The notes beneath the pieces are model-generated. The model saw only the letters and a list, made by a program, of their open reading frames with translations. It searched no databases and had not been told where the DNA came from. Shown piece by piece: positions 34,448 through 42,239 of a DNA stretch of 64,000 bases (position 1 is its first letter; each line of letters begins with the position of its first letter). The stretch is from JAUICS01 sp964384335 (lineage in GTDB: Bacteria > Pseudomonadota > Alphaproteobacteria > Micavibrionales > Micavibrionaceae): contig CAYLKN010000003.1 in the NCBI GenBank assembly GCA_964384335.1, forward strand, positions 1 through 64,000, in the 5' to 3' direction. The position numbers and the translations under genes were made by a program.

Positions 34448-35023
34448 ATGCGGCTTTTTGTCGGTCTTGGAAATCCCGGCGCGCAATACGCCATGCATCG
34501 GCATAATATCGGTTTTATGGCGCTTGACGTTATAAAGGATATGCACGATTTCCCGGCCAGCCGTAAAAAATTTCAGGGGCATTACACGGAAGGCAATCTG
34601 GGCTCCTGTAAAACAGGATTGCTGAAGCCTGAAACATTCATGAACAATTCCGGGCAGGCTGTGGCGGCCGCAGCCAAGTTCTACAAAATTCCTGCGGACA
34701 AAATTGTGGTGTTTCATGATGAGCTCGATTTACCGCCCGGCAAGGTGAAAATCAAGAAAAGTGGAGGCACTGCCGGTCATAACGGCCTGAAATCGATCGC
34801 GGCCCATCTGGGGACGCCGGATTTCTGGCGCGTGCGGCTTGGCATCGGGCATCCCGGCGATAAAAGGAAGGTCAGCGGCTATGTTCTACACGATTTTTCA
34901 AAGGCGGAACAGGACTGGCTTCCGGATTTTCTTGGAAAAATCGGCGACAATGCGGAACTGCTTTTCGACGAAAAACAGCACTCCCGCTTTATCGAGGCAG
35001 TCGGTTCAGACCATAGCACTTAA
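34448..35023 (+). CDS. pth: Peptidyl-tRNA hydrolase Pth
   Basis: 191 aa from the ATG at 34448; the longer open frame overlaps rplY and is rejected. It recycles peptidyl-tRNA released from stalled ribosomes. It starts MRLFVGLGNPGAQYAMHRHNIGF with the catalytic His, then has ETFMNNSGQAV and FHDELDLPPGKVKIKKSGG. Standard rplY-pth-ychF order. Confidence 0.96.
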   Translation: MRLFVGLGNPGAQYAMHRHNIGFMALDVIKDMHDFPASRKKFQGHYTEGNLGSCKTGLLKPETFMNNSGQAVAAAAKFYKIPADKIVVFHDELDLPPGKVKIKKSGGTAGHNGLKSIAAHLGTPDFWRVRLGIGHPGDKRKVSGYVLHDFSKAEQDWLPDFLGKIGDNAELLFDEKQHSRFIEAVGSDHST

Positions 35024-35218
35024 AAACCCCTGCATCCTGTTTTCATCGACCGGACGACCGATTTTCCATTGCGAGATGCACAACGCCTGTAATTTCAAAT
35101 TTATTACAGAACATCTGTTTATCTGCATTCAGGGTCTTTATCTTTTTTCAACAGGTTATTACAAATACGTGTTAAAGAACACAGTGATCGCGGACAGTAT
35201 AAAAAAAGGAAGTTATTC

Positions 35219-36319
35219 ATGGGATTTAATTGCGGGATAGTGGGTCTGCCCAATGTTGGAAAATCAACACTGTTTAATGCGTTGACGGCAACGGCGGCGG
35301 CCCAGGCGGCAAACTTTCCGTTCTGTACCATTGAACCCAATGTCGGGCGCGTGGCCGTGCCCGATGAGCGTCTGTCGGAAATCACCAGTCTGGCCGGTTC
35401 GGCCCGGACCATTCCAGCCCAGCTTGAGTTTGTAGATATTGCGGGACTGGTAAAAGGCGCCTCCAAGGGTGAAGGTCTTGGCAACAAGTTCCTTGCCAAT
35501 ATCCGTGAAACCGATGCGGTTATTCATGTTCTGCGGTGTTTCGAGGACGACGATATCACACATGTTGACGGCTCTGTCGATCCGGTCAGGGATGCGGAAA
35601 CGATTGAGACGGAACTTATCCTTGCCGATCTGGAAACCATTGACAAGCACATCGCCAATGTCGAACGCAAGGCAAAATCAGGCGATAAGGAAACAAAAAT
35701 CCAGCTCGGGATTATGCAGCAGATCAGGGAGATGCTGAATTCCGGACAGGCGGCAAGAGCCTTTGAGGCTCCCGACAACCAGCACCATTTTTTGAAAACC
35801 CTGCATCTTCTCACCGCCAAACCGGTTTTGTATGTTTGTAACGTCAGTGAGGGAGACGCCGCGACAGGAAACAGCCTGACACAGAATGTGGAGAATCTGG
35901 CCCGGAAACAGAACGCGCAAACAGTCGTAATTTCTGCAGCAATTGAATCGGAAATTGCCCGGCTTGAGACAGTCGCGGAAAAAGTGGAATTTCTTGAAAG
36001 CCTTGATCTCAAGGAACCCGGCCTGGATAAAATCATCAGGGCCGGATATGCACTCCTTGGGCTGCAGACTTTTTTTACGGCCGGGCCAAATGAAACCCGG
36101 GCCTGGACAGTGCGCAGGGGGGCAAAAGCGCCCGAAGCCGCCGGACGAATTCATACCGATTTTGAACGCGGGTTTATCAAGGCGGAGGTTATTTCCTTTG
36201 ACGACTACATTGCCGCCGGTGGTGAACAAAAAGCCAAGGAAGCAGGAAAACTGAGACTGGAAGGCAAAGAGTACACTGTCCGTGACGGAGATGTTATACT
36301 TTTCCGGTTTAATGTCTGA
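35219..36319 (+). CDS. ychF: Redox-regulated ATPase YchF (Obg family)
   Basis: 366 aa. Obg-related P-loop protein that prefers ATP. It starts MGFNCGIVGLPNVGKSTLFNAL (G1), with DIAGLVKGASKGEGLGNKFL (G3), a coiled-coil arm at about residues 130-170 and a C-terminal TGS domain ending GDVILFRFNV. Full length. A 195-base gap with no recognised feature separates it from pth. Confidence 0.96.
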   Translation: MGFNCGIVGLPNVGKSTLFNALTATAAAQAANFPFCTIEPNVGRVAVPDERLSEITSLAGSARTIPAQLEFVDIAGLVKGASKGEGLGNKFLANIRETDAVIHVLRCFEDDDITHVDGSVDPVRDAETIETELILADLETIDKHIANVERKAKSGDKETKIQLGIMQQIREMLNSGQAARAFEAPDNQHHFLKTLHLLTAKPVLYVCNVSEGDAATGNSLTQNVENLARKQNAQTVVISAAIESEIARLETVAEKVEFLESLDLKEPGLDKIIRAGYALLGLQTFFTAGPNETRAWTVRRGAKAPEAAGRIHTDFERGFIKAEVISFDDYIAAGGEQKAKEAGKLRLEGKEYTVRDGDVILFRFNV

Positions 36320-36336
36320 GAATTAATACCGGTTTT

Positions 36337-37314
36337 CTATAGCGCATCAAGAATCTCACTGACTATTCCCGGGCCGTTGTAAATCAGACCTGTATAAAGC
36401 TGGACGGCATTCGCGCCGGAATCGAGCATTCGTCGTGCATCTGTTCCGCACTGTATACCGCCGACACCTATAAGAGGTATATCCGGCCCGGCAATCTGTC
36501 TGATCCGCCCGATCATCCATGTGCTTATATCCAGAAGCTGAGGGCCGCTGTACCCGCCGACTTCAAGGCCTTCGTGACGCGGCCAGTCAAAATCCCGGTT
36601 TTCAAGCAGATGTTTTTTTTCGGGCGGAACCGTGTTTGTTGCAACAAAGCCCGACGCGCCGGCGTCCAGTCCCCCGCTTACAAAAGTTTGCAAAACACTG
36701 TCTTCATGCGTCGGCCCAAGTTTGACAAGAAGCGGACAATCGGGCGCAGCCCGCCTTACGGCTTTTATCTGTGCGGTCATGGCGTCTAGCGCCGCCTGTT
36801 CCTTTCCAATGTTTGGGCAGGAGATGTTCAGCGTCATATAGTCGGCCAATGAACCGAAACGCCGGGCCAGGGCACTGAAATCTTCAGCATTGCCTTCAAC
36901 GGAAGCAATACTGATGCCGATACGGAAATCCGTCTTCGGATTTTTTTTCCTGAAGTGCCTGATATTGTTTTCAAGTGTTTGAGGGCCGCGCGAGGGAAAA
37001 CCGAGCCAGTTAACCAGACTGTTTTGTTTCGTAAACCGCCAGACCCGCGGCTTCGGATTGCCCTTACGGGCCGCGGGTACAACCGTTCCGGCCTCGATAA
37101 ATCCGAAACCGAGATTTTTCCATCCGGTAAGGGCTTCGCCGTCTTTATCCATTCCGGCGGCCGCACCCACCGGATTCCGCCACGTTTTGCCCAGAAGGCC
37201 GACTTTATGCCTGTCCTCAATCTTTACAGACGGGACAAGACCCGTCTTTAGACATGTGAGCGCTGTTTTGTGCGCAAGCTCCGGCGGCAGCAGGAATAAT
37301 GGATTATATGTCAT
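36337..37314 (-). CDS. pyrD: Dihydroorotate dehydrogenase (quinone), class 2
   Basis: 325 aa. FMN enzyme that oxidises dihydroorotate with the quinone pool. It has AAGMDKDGEALTGWKNLGFGFIEAGTVVP and RVWR, then the catalytic-Ser segment NISCPN, KLGPT and the phosphate-binding GVGGI. It is slightly short for class 2, with a short N-terminal membrane-associating helix. 21 bases after pyrC, so pyrB-pyrC-pyrD form one unit. Confidence 0.94.
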   Translation of the reverse strand: MTYNPLFLLPPELAHKTALTCLKTGLVPSVKIEDRHKVGLLGKTWRNPVGAAAGMDKDGEALTGWKNLGFGFIEAGTVVPAARKGNPKPRVWRFTKQNSLVNWLGFPSRGPQTLENNIRHFRKKNPKTDFRIGISIASVEGNAEDFSALARRFGSLADYMTLNISCPNIGKEQAALDAMTAQIKAVRRAAPDCPLLVKLGPTHEDSVLQTFVSGGLDAGASGFVATNTVPPEKKHLLENRDFDWPRHEGLEVGGYSGPQLLDISTWMIGRIRQIAGPDIPLIGVGGIQCGTDARRMLDSGANAVQLYTGLIYNGPGIVSEILDAL

Positions 37315-37335
37315 ATTCTGAAATGTAGTTTCTTA

Positions 37336-38631
37336 TCAGACGATAATCTTGCCCTTCGCATATCTTACGCGCCCTCCTGAAATTGTATAAACGGGTCTGC
37401 CTGTCAGAGTTTTGCCGTTAAAGACGCAGTTCTTACTTTTTGAAAACCGGACGGACGGGTCAACAGTCCAGTCTTTACCGCGGTCGAAAACCGCGATATC
37501 TGCATCCGCCCCTTCTGATAAAGTGCCTTTTTGCAGTCCCAGTATCCGTGCGGGCTCTATTGTCATTTTTGAGATACCTTTGAAAAACGAGATGTAACCC
37601 GGCTTAACAAGATAGGTGTTCATGACGGCAAAACTGGTTTCAAGTCCCGTTGATCCGAACGCCGCATGGTCAAACGGAACATCCTTGTCCGCATCGATTT
37701 GCGGAGCATGATCGGTAGTGAAAGCATCGAAAACATCGGCCTTTATGCCTTCGATAATCGCCTCGATATGCTCGCGGGAGCGCAAGGGCGGATACATTTT
37801 GGCACTGGTGTTATAGCCGATGCATTCTTCATCAGACAGCGCAAAATGCTGTACCGAAACTTCACCCGTTACGGTTGCCTTTCTGTTTTCCTTGGCCCGT
37901 TTAAGGGCTTCCGTTGCGCCGGCGGTCGAGTTGTGTAAAAGATGAAGGCGCCCGCCGCACATTTCGGCCAGCATAATGTTTTTGTGCACGGCCAGATCTT
38001 CAGATTCCGCGGGCGTTCCGGCAAGACCGAGCCGGGTCGAGACCCAGCCCTCGTGCATCACTCCCCCGTTTGTGAGGGTATCGGTTTCGCAATGGCTCAT
38101 CAGCAGGATATTACAGGTTTTGGCATATTCAATGGCCCGACGCAGAAGCCCTTCATTCTGAATGTCAAGGCCGTCGTCGGTTATGGCTATGGCTCCGGCT
38201 TTTTTCAGCTCGTTTATCTCGGAAAGACGCTCCCCTTTCTCGCCAAGGGTTATCGCGCCCGCCGGATAGATATTGATCAACCCGACTTCCTTCGCGCGTT
38301 TGATCACAAATTCGATAACCGTCTGGTTGTCCGATACAGGGTGCGTGTTCGGCATTGCAACTGCACTTGTTATTCCGCCTGCAAGTGCGGCTTTCGATCC
38401 GGTCTCGATCGTTTCCTTGTCTTCCCGTCCCGGTTCGCGGAAATGCACCTGCATATCGATCAGGCCCGGGGTCACGCACAAACCCGAAGCATCAACAGTT
38501 TCATCCGCACTTTCCTGAACCGATGCAGCAACTTTAACGATTTTGCCATCGGAAACCAGAATATCCCGGGGCTCATCAATTCCGTTTGCAGGATCCACAA
38601 CATGCCCGTTTTTGACAAGAAGGGTGGTCAT
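37336..38631 (-). CDS. pyrC: Dihydroorotase PyrC (class I)
   Basis: 431 aa. Cyclises carbamoyl-aspartate in pyrimidine synthesis. Zinc ligands lie in DMQVHFREPG (about residues 58-67). The SHCETD and TDHAPQ motifs, with the catalytic Asp, are also present, as are AMPNTHPV and SAKMYPPLRS, so the enzyme looks active and is not the inactive paralogue found in some lineages. Its start overlaps the pyrB stop by 4 bases. Confidence 0.95.
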   Translation of the reverse strand: MTTLLVKNGHVVDPANGIDEPRDILVSDGKIVKVAASVQESADETVDASGLCVTPGLIDMQVHFREPGREDKETIETGSKAALAGGITSAVAMPNTHPVSDNQTVIEFVIKRAKEVGLINIYPAGAITLGEKGERLSEINELKKAGAIAITDDGLDIQNEGLLRRAIEYAKTCNILLMSHCETDTLTNGGVMHEGWVSTRLGLAGTPAESEDLAVHKNIMLAEMCGGRLHLLHNSTAGATEALKRAKENRKATVTGEVSVQHFALSDEECIGYNTSAKMYPPLRSREHIEAIIEGIKADVFDAFTTDHAPQIDADKDVPFDHAAFGSTGLETSFAVMNTYLVKPGYISFFKGISKMTIEPARILGLQKGTLSEGADADIAVFDRGKDWTVDPSVRFSKSKNCVFNGKTLTGRPVYTISGGRVRYAKGKIIV

Positions 38632-39617
38632 AGCCGCCGGATCTCCTTTCTTTTTCCATCATACCTGTCACATAAGAGCCAGAGCAGTGCCTTGCGGACA
38701 GCCATTCCGTTTTCCACCTGGTTCAGGATATGTGATTTTTCATCAAGTGTTACAAGGGCGGAATGAATATCAACATCGCGCCTGACGGGACCGGGATGCA
38801 TAAGGATGGCATTTTGTGACGCAAGATTCAGTCTTTCCCGGCTGATCCCAAACATTTTTGAATATTCGCGCAAGGTCGGTATGTATCCGCCGGACCCGCG
38901 TTCCTCCTGCACCCGCAGGGCATAGACCGCATCCGCATTTTTGAGGCCGTCCTCAATACTGTAGAATGTGGTGACTCCAAAGTTTTCAATACCAGTCGGC
39001 AAAAGCGTTTCCGGTGCACAGACCCGGATCTCAGCCTTCAGCTTGCGCAAGATGCGGATAAGGGAGCCAAAAACCCTTGAATGCCTGACATCTCCGACAA
39101 TGGTTACGCTTTTGCCTTCGAGGTCGCAGCCGCCGAAATGATCCAGCATAGTCAGAGAATCCAGCAGGGCCTGTGTCGGGTGTTCGTGCCATCCGTCGCC
39201 TGCATTGATAATGGCCGCATTTGTATGCCGTGCCATCATTTCCGGAACGCCGGATTCGCGGGAGCGAATGGTGATAGCTTTCAGGTTATAAGCATCAAGC
39301 GTCAGGATCGTATCCAGAAATCCTTCACCTTTGTTTAAGGAGCTCCCCCCCGAACTTACACTGTTCGTATCCATGGACAGGTTTTTGGCGGCAAGGTCGA
39401 AACTGGACAGGGTGCGGGTCGAGCTTTCAAAGAAGGCATGGACCATGCTGCAGCCTTTATTGAAATCAAATTTGTAGGTTCCGTATCCCCGGAATTTTCT
39501 GGAAAGACTAAAAATCAGATCAAGATCCCCGGGACTTAGCGGGTCAACGGAAACCATATCCGTTACGCTCAAATCTCGATCCTGGCGGATTTTTCTAAGA
39601 TCCTCTTCCGGTGACAC
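38628..39617 (-). CDS. pyrB: Aspartate carbamoyltransferase catalytic subunit PyrB
   Basis: 329 aa from a GTG at 39617; an ATG at 39557 (MVSVDPLSPGDL) would fit the family core as well. It joins carbamoyl phosphate and aspartate. The carbamoyl-phosphate loop FFESSTRTLSSFDLAAK, then HPTQALLDSLTM, GDVRHSRVFGS and HPGPVRRDVDI are intact. No pyrI is present. The overlap with pyrC implies coupled translation. Confidence 0.95.
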   Translation of the reverse strand: MSPEEDLRKIRQDRDLSVTDMVSVDPLSPGDLDLIFSLSRKFRGYGTYKFDFNKGCSMVHAFFESSTRTLSSFDLAAKNLSMDTNSVSSGGSSLNKGEGFLDTILTLDAYNLKAITIRSRESGVPEMMARHTNAAIINAGDGWHEHPTQALLDSLTMLDHFGGCDLEGKSVTIVGDVRHSRVFGSLIRILRKLKAEIRVCAPETLLPTGIENFGVTTFYSIEDGLKNADAVYALRVQEERGSGGYIPTLREYSKMFGISRERLNLASQNAILMHPGPVRRDVDIHSALVTLDEKSHILNQVENGMAVRKALLWLLCDRYDGKRKEIRRL

Positions 39618-39728
39618 CTGGATTTCTCACTCCCGTCTTTCTTTATTTGAAATCGTTTTATCAACAAAGTGCAGGAAAGTCCAAGGAGAAAGAATGTTTC
39701 TTCCATTAAATTACTGTAAAATAAATAT

Positions 39729-40175
39729 ATGAGGTTTATGATTCCGACACTTGGCATGGTGATGATGCTTTCCGCTCCGGTTAAGGCCCAGGAAGCCTTA
39801 CCGGCAGATCCTTCCTACAAACCGGTGACAAGCGACCGGCCAATCTGTTTTTTCCTTCGCAGTGATGTGCCGCATTCCATTTTCGGTACCATCATGACAA
39901 ATTATTCGCCGACTGCGGACGGGGGATGGGCGAGGCATAAATCCAATTTCCGTCTGAATGAGGGGGAACGCAGTGAAGTCTGCACGTCCGGCCCTTTTTA
40001 TGAGGAAGGTACGATCCGCGTAACAGTAAAGACCCTGATTCCGCTGATGTCCTGTCTGTACCGTCCGGTTCAGGGCGACACCCTCGTGTTTGAAGAAAAA
40101 CGTCTGGATGACGGTGAAACCAGACGTATTGTCGCCAATTGTTTTATAACGTATCCGAGAGATCAGGAGAATTAA
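39729..40175 (+). CDS. Secreted protein, unknown function
   Basis: 148 aa. A signal peptide (MRFMIPTLGMVMMLSAPVKA, likely cleavage before QEA) is followed by a mostly beta domain. That domain has four cysteines (near residues 38, 77, 101 and 130) that could form two disulfides. No domain is recognised. It is divergent from pyrB, and the next plus-strand gene starts 42 bases later. Confidence 0.6.
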   Translation: MRFMIPTLGMVMMLSAPVKAQEALPADPSYKPVTSDRPICFFLRSDVPHSIFGTIMTNYSPTADGGWARHKSNFRLNEGERSEVCTSGPFYEEGTIRVTVKTLIPLMSCLYRPVQGDTLVFEEKRLDDGETRRIVANCFITYPRDQEN

Positions 40176-40217
40176 GATCTGTATACTTTCACCTGCTCTT
40201 CAATGTGACTGATTGTT

Positions 40218-41249
40218 ATGCGCAAGAAAATTGATTTAAAGTCTGACTACTCGGAAATAGGTCATCCCGGAATTATCCAGGCCATCCACAATGCTTCACT
40301 TGAATCGCATGATACCTACGGTCTTGATATGTACACCGAGGAAGCAAAAACACTCATCAAGCAAAAAATTGGCCGGAATGATATTGACATCCACCTTATT
40401 CACGGGGGCACGCCGGCGAATGTTATCAATCTCAGTTTAATGCTAAGACCTTACGAATCAGTTGTTGCATGTGATTCTGGGCACATATCCGTGCATGAAA
40501 CAGGGGCGATAGAAGCCACAGGTCGCAAAATCAATACCGTAAAAAATCACGATGGAAAATTAAAAGGTGAAGATATTAATGCCGTTTTAAAAGAACATCA
40601 TTTCGAACATATGGTTATGCCTCGCGCCGTGTATATTACGCAGCCAAGCGAATACGGCGTTCTGTATTCCAGAAAGGAGCTTTCGGAAATCAGTCTTTTT
40701 TGCCGGAAAAACAATCTCTATTTATATATTGACGGCGCACGGATCGGAAGTGCGCTCGTGTCTGAATACGCGGATTTTACATTGCAGGACATTGCAGATT
40801 TTGCAGATGCGTTTTTTATTGGCGGCACCAAAAACGGTGCATTGTTTGGGGAGGCCATTGTACTGGTCAATGATGACCTGAAACACAACTACCGCTATGC
40901 CCTGAAACAACGCGGCTTTCTTTTGGCAAAAGGGGCAGTTCTCGGAATACAGTTCACAGAATTGTTCAAAGATAATCTGTTTTTCGATCTTGCCTGTCAT
41001 GCCGATTCTATGGCCCGCAAATTGGTAAAGGCGCTTCAGGATTACGGGGCGGATTTCAGAACACCCCCGCAAACCAATATGATTTTTCCTGTGCTGCCTC
41101 TGGATGTAGTTGAAAAGCTTGAGAAAAATTTCAACTTTTACAGATGGTCCGGGGAACAGGAAGATAAAGTCTGTATACGATTGCTGACTTCCTGGGCCAC
41201 TCCGGAAAGTGATATTAATGCCTTTGCCGATGCTCTTGAAAAGCTTTAG
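40218..41249 (+). CDS. Threonine aldolase-type beta-eliminating lyase
   Basis: 343 aa. PLP fold-type I enzyme of the low-specificity threonine aldolase family, cleaving L-threonine or allo-threonine to glycine and acetaldehyde. The PLP lysine lies in FFIGGTKNGALFG (about residues 198-210). LIHGGTPANVINL, HISVHETGAIE and LYIDGARIG are also typical. The codon use is more AT-rich than in the pyrimidine genes. The 3' end overlaps the convergent DUF971 gene by 35 bases. Confidence 0.85.
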   Translation: MRKKIDLKSDYSEIGHPGIIQAIHNASLESHDTYGLDMYTEEAKTLIKQKIGRNDIDIHLIHGGTPANVINLSLMLRPYESVVACDSGHISVHETGAIEATGRKINTVKNHDGKLKGEDINAVLKEHHFEHMVMPRAVYITQPSEYGVLYSRKELSEISLFCRKNNLYLYIDGARIGSALVSEYADFTLQDIADFADAFFIGGTKNGALFGEAIVLVNDDLKHNYRYALKQRGFLLAKGAVLGIQFTELFKDNLFFDLACHADSMARKLVKALQDYGADFRTPPQTNMIFPVLPLDVVEKLEKNFNFYRWSGEQEDKVCIRLLTSWATPESDINAFADALEKL

Positions 41250-41556
41250 CCATTTTGTAAAGCGCATCCCATGTATAAATTCCGGTTCTGTGACCATCGT
41301 CAAAGACAATGCGGACGGCATAATTGCCGACGGGTTTTATATTTGTGATCGCAACGTTTTGCTTGCCTGTAACCTGTATTTTGGCTGACGGATGATGTCC
41401 CTGAACCTCCGCAGAGGGACTTTCAACGCGCAGGTATTCGGCTGTTACCGGCAAGTCTTCCCCGTTATCGAAACTGATATAAAGGGTTTTCTCGGAAGAT
41501 CTGTAGCGCAACTCGACAGGCCATGGCGGCATGTCAGTGTGCAGATTCTCGCTCAT
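41215..41556 (-). CDS. DUF971 (GBBH-like) domain protein
   Basis: 113 aa. A single small domain with WPVELRYRSSEKTLYISFDNGE at the start and VRIVFDDGHRTGIYTWDALYKMA near the end, typical of the DUF971 family (the N-terminal domain of gamma-butyrobetaine hydroxylase, also found alone near iron-sulfur and Mrp proteins). Its start overlaps the end of the Nudix gene by 4 bases, so the two are coupled. Confidence 0.85.
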   Translation of the reverse strand: MSENLHTDMPPWPVELRYRSSEKTLYISFDNGEDLPVTAEYLRVESPSAEVQGHHPSAKIQVTGKQNVAITNIKPVGNYAVRIVFDDGHRTGIYTWDALYKMAKAFQEHRQRH

Positions 41557-41981
41557 ACGGTCCTCCTTTTTTCAAAGTGGTAATCGGCCATCGCGTCGTC
41601 CAGAATAACGCCGTGGTCAAAGGCCAGATTACCGTCTTTCCAGTCTTTAACCAAAAACACCTCCGCCGCATCGTCCCCGGCCTTTGGAACCTGGCCTTCC
41701 GGCATATCTGCCCGGTACACGACCGAGACGGTATGGAACCGGGGATCGCGTTTCGGATCGGAATATACCCCGACAAGATGGATGCGGCCGACGGTAAGCT
41801 CCGTTTCCTCCAGTACCTCCCGCCGGCAGGCAGTCTCGACCGTTTCGCCGACATCCACAAAACCGCCCGGAAGAGCAAGTTTTCCCTCGAAAGGAGGTTT
41901 TTTTCGCCGGATTAAAATAACACTGCCGTCGTGCCCGATGATCACACAGTCAACACATAGTTTTGGAGTTTCTAAAGACAT
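41553..41981 (-). CDS. Nudix hydrolase
   Basis: 142 aa. Hydrolyses a nucleoside diphosphate-linked substrate that cannot be told from sequence. The Nudix box GGFVDVGETVETACRREV continues LEETEL at about residues 38-60. It matches the pattern except that the usual Gly before the last position is Glu. The DUF971 gene follows, overlapping by 4 bases. Confidence 0.88.
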   Translation of the reverse strand: MSLETPKLCVDCVIIGHDGSVILIRRKKPPFEGKLALPGGFVDVGETVETACRREVLEETELTVGRIHLVGVYSDPKRDPRFHTVSVVYRADMPEGQVPKAGDDAAEVFLVKDWKDGNLAFDHGVILDDAMADYHFEKRRTV

Positions 41982-42094
41982 ATCAGAACCAGGTTATCAG
42001 ACATGAAAAAAAGCAAAATCGACAATGAATTTCTATTTTTTTGTAATTTATTTTTCTTAATCAGAATATGTCAGATTTTTAAAAAAAATAATAC

Positions 42095-42124
42095 TTGTAT
42101 TTTATGTAAATTATTATGTATACT
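42095..42124 (+). promoter_or_regulatory. Promoter of a candidate small RNA
   Basis: TTGTAT (42095-42100), 18 bases, TATACT (42119-42124). The -10 is half of a 15-base palindrome, TATACTgaaAGTATA (42119-42133), which could be an operator over the start site. No plus-strand gene follows before the terminator at 42210-42239. Confidence 0.5.
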
Positions 42125-42130
42125 GAAAGT

Positions 42131-42239
42131 ATAAGCAGTGTTTTGAGAGAGACTTGAATTATTGCTTTTTTAAAGTTTTAGTATGATCCATTCCGGTACC
42201 CATAACCTCGCGTCGTTCTTCGGAACGGCGCTTTTTTTT
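42131..42239 (+). ncRNA. Candidate small RNA ending in a strong intrinsic terminator
   Basis: About 110 bases from the predicted start to the end of a T8 tract. The flanking coding genes (Nudix at the left, YjbH-like at the right) are both on the minus strand, so the terminator belongs to an unannotated plus-strand transcript. The only ORF inside (ATG at 42184, 20 codons) runs through the terminator and is not credible. The body is unstructured and U-rich, as in Hfq-type RNAs. Confidence 0.5.
42210..42239 (+). terminator. Intrinsic terminator with UUCG tetraloop
   Basis: GCGTCGTTC (42210-42218), loop TTCG, GAACGGCGC (42223-42231): nine pairs with one G-U, followed by eight T. The orientation is clearly plus strand; read on the minus strand there is no U-tract after the stem. 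It overlaps the last bases of the YjbH-like gene. Confidence 0.85.
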
